From Bacteroidales bacterium M3 (GTDB lineage: Bacteria > Bacteroidota > Bacteroidia > Bacteroidales > Muribaculaceae), in assembly GCA_001689445.1 (NCBI GenBank), contig LUJN01000040.1, positions 19,999-83,998 of the forward strand: a stretch of DNA of 64,000 bases, given 5' to 3'. Shown here piece after piece: positions 61,928-64,000 of this stretch; positions within the stretch are counted from its first letter, which is position 1; each line of letters starts with the position of its first letter. Made by a program: the position numbers and the translations under genes. Under the pieces are notes generated by a model. It saw only the letters and a program-made list of their open reading frames with translations. It did not search any database and was not told the DNA's origin.

Positions 61928-61935
61928 CAAATTTA
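61928..61935 (-). promoter_or_regulatory. -7 element TAAATTTG of der
   Basis: A full match on the minus strand, 18 bases before the ATG at 61909. The predicted leader is only about 12 bases. Confidence 0.6.
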
Positions 61936-61953
61936 ACATTTTTAAGCCACATA

Positions 61954-61982
61954 ACGGCAATGCTCACGCATTTTATTGCCGT
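61954..61982 (-). terminator. Weak hairpin after the DUF5106 gene
   Basis: ACGGCAAT and ATTGCCGT (61954-61961 and 61975-61982) form an 8-bp stem between the DUF5106 stop and the der promoter. There is no U-run, so it is only a possible terminator. Confidence 0.4.
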
Positions 61983-62038
61983 GCAACGACTTAATGTCAA
62001 ATTATAAACAACGGCGGCAGGTAATTGTTTCTCTGCGC

Positions 62039-62998
62039 CTACTTTAATGCCTCCTCGATGAATTGGACAACCATGCGGTCCGACGGATCCTTCAGCGCAA
62101 CGGTGTTGTCGGGAGCGATGACATAGAGCGTAGGCATGGCTCTCAACACGTAGAGCTCCTCGCCCTCAATGGCTCCGTCGGGTGAATAGGAGTTGACCCA
62201 CTCGGCCGGCAGAGAGCCCTTCGCACCCTCCCAAACCGATTCGTCGCCATCGGCATACACGGCGATCACCTTCATCTTTCCGTCGGCAACGGCATTTTTC
62301 AACGACTGATTTCCTTTCAGGAACTCAATCGTTTCCTCACAATGCTCGCACTCGGGGTCGTAAAAAATCACAAGCCTGTAACTGTGACCGTCGGCGGCGG
62401 CATACAGCGTCGACCTGCGGCCCTTGCTGTCGACAAACTCAAAATCGGTGGCCTTGTGTCCCTGACGGTTTTTGGAAGCATCCTCAAGCTGATAGGCATA
62501 CTTTGAACGGCGCGTCTTGTCCATGTAGTCGGAACCGGTTATCGCATCGAGGAACAGGATGTAATACTCCTCATTGAGCATAGGCGACTCGGGATCGTAG
62601 AGGTACTTGTCGGCAATGTCGGCAAGCAGATTGTAAGCCCCCTCATCGGCTTGGGCCTTTAGCAGCAGGTCGCTGACACAGGTTGCCAGCACGGCGTTGT
62701 CGGTATAAGGGAACAGGCTGATGTAGTTGGCAAAGTTCTGCTCCATGAAATCCTGATTGTGGCTGCGTATCGTGTCGCCGAAATCCATAGCGTCCCAAAA
62801 ATGCGACACTATATAGGCGGCACGCTCCTCGGGAGCCGTCAACGTGGAGGGCACCGAAGGCAGAGGCAGCTCCTCGACAGCCGGAGCCGTCGACACCGGC
62901 GAGGATTCGGCCTTGACTGCATTTGTCGCATGGCCTCCGTTGGCACATGCTGCAAACACAAACATCATAATCGACATTACGGCTATCAGAAATCTCAT
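62039..62998 (-). CDS. DUF5106 thioredoxin-like lipoprotein
   Basis: The 319-residue protein has lipobox FAACA near residue 18, an N-terminal DUF5106 helical region (about 60-180) and a thioredoxin-like C-terminal domain. The CxxC motif DPECEHCEET lies near residue 220, and a cis-Pro-like AMPTLYVI is near residue 297. It is probably a periplasmic or outer-membrane-bound thiol reductase or oxidase; its partner is unknown. It lies on the same strand as the flanking rnr and der genes. Confidence 0.87.
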   Translation of the reverse strand: MRFLIAVMSIMMFVFAACANGGHATNAVKAESSPVSTAPAVEELPLPSVPSTLTAPEERAAYIVSHFWDAMDFGDTIRSHNQDFMEQNFANYISLFPYTDNAVLATCVSDLLLKAQADEGAYNLLADIADKYLYDPESPMLNEEYYILFLDAITGSDYMDKTRRSKYAYQLEDASKNRQGHKATDFEFVDSKGRRSTLYAAADGHSYRLVIFYDPECEHCEETIEFLKGNQSLKNAVADGKMKVIAVYADGDESVWEGAKGSLPAEWVNSYSPDGAIEGEELYVLRAMPTLYVIAPDNTVALKDPSDRMVVQFIEEALK

Positions 62999-63071
62999 AG
63001 TTGTATAAATTTAATAGTGAATCCAATTTATAATGACAGGCGTGAAGCGTCAACTCCCGGGCGCGGCCCGA

Positions 63072-64000
63072 TCAGCGGCGACGGGTGCGTTGCTGCTTGG
63101 CGCGGCGCGGGCCCTTCTTGAGCTTGTCGCTGTTGCCCAATGCCTTCTTTGCCGTCACATCGTTTCCGGCATTGTCATCGGCAGCAGGGCGACCCTTGTC
63201 GTCGATAAGCGCGAAGTCGACCATCTTGCGCTCCACATTGGCACGCGCCACCTGCACTTTCACCTCATCGCCAAGGCGATAACGGGTCTTGGTGTGTCGG
63301 CCCACAAGGCAGTAGTTGCGCTCGTCAAAGTCGTAGTAGTCATCGGCCAGGTCACGAATGGGGACAAGGCCCTCACACTTGTTTTCGTTCAGCTCGACAT
63401 AGAGTCCCCACTCGGTAACGCCCGAAATGACGCCGTCGTACATCTCGCCGAGTCGGTCGGCAAGATATTCGACCTGCTTATACTTTATCGAAGCACGCTC
63501 GGCGTTGGCGGCAAGCTGCTCCATGTCGCTTGAATGCTTGCACTGCTCTTCAAGCTTGGGCTGATTGACACTGCGTCCTCCGTCAAGATACTTCTCCAAC
63601 AGGCGGTGAACCATCATGTCGGGATAGCGGCGTATGGGTGATGTGAAGTGGGTGTAGTAGTCAAATCCAAGTCCGTAGTGGCCTATGTTGTCGGTCGAGT
63701 AGACGGCCTTCGCCATGGAGCGGATGGCAAGAACCGAAAGCAGATTCTCCTCACCCTTGCCCTTTATGTCGACAAGCATCTTGTTGATCGACTTGTTGAT
63801 CTCCTTGGCAGTGCCCGAGGTCTTTATCTTGTATCCGAAGTTGCGGGCTATTGCGGCAAGGTCGACAAGCTTCATGTCGTCGGGTTTGTCATGCACGCGG
63901 TAGACAAATGCCTTGGGCTTCTTCTTATCCTTGGGCTGGCCGATGCGCTGGGCCACAGTGCGGTTGGCAAGCAGCATGAACTCCTCGATAAGCTTGTTGG
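63072..64000 (-). CDS. rnr: Ribonuclease R, C-terminal part (cut by the window edge)
   Basis: About 308 residues are visible, running off the right edge. They contain the end of the RNB catalytic domain (IEEFMLLANRTVAQ; HYTSPIRRYPDMMVHRLL-type motif at TSPIRRYPDMMVHR) and a C-terminal S1 domain (YDGVISGVTEWGLYVELNENKCEG) with a long basic tail (KKGPRRAKQQRTRRR). RNase R is a 3'-5' exonuclease that digests structured RNA. The N-terminal part lies outside the window. Confidence 0.94.
   Translation of the reverse strand, partial: NKLIEEFMLLANRTVAQRIGQPKDKKKPKAFVYRVHDKPDDMKLVDLAAIARNFGYKIKTSGTAKEINKSINKMLVDIKGKGEENLLSVLAIRSMAKAVYSTDNIGHYGLGFDYYTHFTSPIRRYPDMMVHRLLEKYLDGGRSVNQPKLEEQCKHSSDMEQLAANAERASIKYKQVEYLADRLGEMYDGVISGVTEWGLYVELNENKCEGLVPIRDLADDYYDFDERNYCLVGRHTKTRYRLGDEVKVQVARANVERKMVDFALIDDKGRPAADDNAGNDVTAKKALGNSDKLKKGPRRAKQQRTRRR

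Overview
The window comes from a chromosome of the order Bacteroidales, most likely a gut lineage close to Muribaculaceae. The evidence is a complete type IX secretion (T9SS) core operon, T9SS C-terminal sorting domains on secreted proteins, a SusB-type GH97 glucosidase, Bacteroidetes-only families (DUF3256, DUF5106, DUF6377-like regulators) and many promoters of the Bacteroidetes pattern TTG/TTTG-N18-20-TAnnTTTG. Genes are moderately GC-rich and tightly packed. The family assignment below order level is inference.

Layout. 1-8.8 kb: a gene tail, purB, tRNA-Val, a membrane-spanning lipoprotein regulator next to a GH97 glucosidase, a flavoprotein, a META-domain lipoprotein, and the AI-2/methyl-cycle pair mtnN-luxS followed by an AlbA_2-domain gene. 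9.5-17.4 kb: an accessory stretch with a large non-coding gap, a small coiled-coil protein, an AT-richer LRR surface protein, a GH81 laminarinase (both carrying T9SS sorting domains), a MntA/HepT toxin-antitoxin pair, a DUF308 membrane protein and a MITE-like palindrome. 17.4-25.2 kb (minus): the T9SS operon porT-porP-gldK-gldL-gldM-gldN plus a cytidylate-kinase-like gene. 25.3-31.7 kb: an AAA/DUF4143 ATPase with repeated operator-like sites, then a glycogen/alpha-glucan trio (debranching enzyme, GT4 synthase, GH57). 31.8-36.6 kb: a lipid kinase, a small membrane protein, HU / a 29-residue COX24-like protein / RNase G, and an LpxA-family acyltransferase. 36.6-44.8 kb: a tripartite RND pump and an MsbA-type ABC exporter. 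45.1-54.8 kb: a second membrane-spanning regulator, L-asparaginase, metG, recQ, a DUF349 protein and an OmpX-like barrel. 54.9-64 kb (minus): a HAD nucleotidase, a queuosine-precursor transporter, xseB, xseA, a DUF3256 protein, a DEAD-box helicase, der, a DUF5106 thioredoxin-like lipoprotein and the C-terminal part of rnr.

Two themes link the genes. First, the T9SS machinery sits within a few kilobases of two likely T9SS cargos, one of them a glucan-degrading enzyme, while storage-glucan genes and a GH97 enzyme handle glucose polymers inside the cell. Second, gaps between transcription units are filled by several families of long inverted repeats. One is a REP-like family with a constant GTAGGG edge and a changing palindromic core. 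Another, rich in TGCATAAT, sits inside the T9SS operon between gldL and gldM. No CRISPR array, integrase, intact insertion sequence or rRNA was seen. I see no clearly new multi-gene system. The best leads are the REP-like family, the repeated 14-mers in front of the DUF4143 ATPase, the AlbA_2 gene tied to luxS, and the mini-protein between HU and RNase G.
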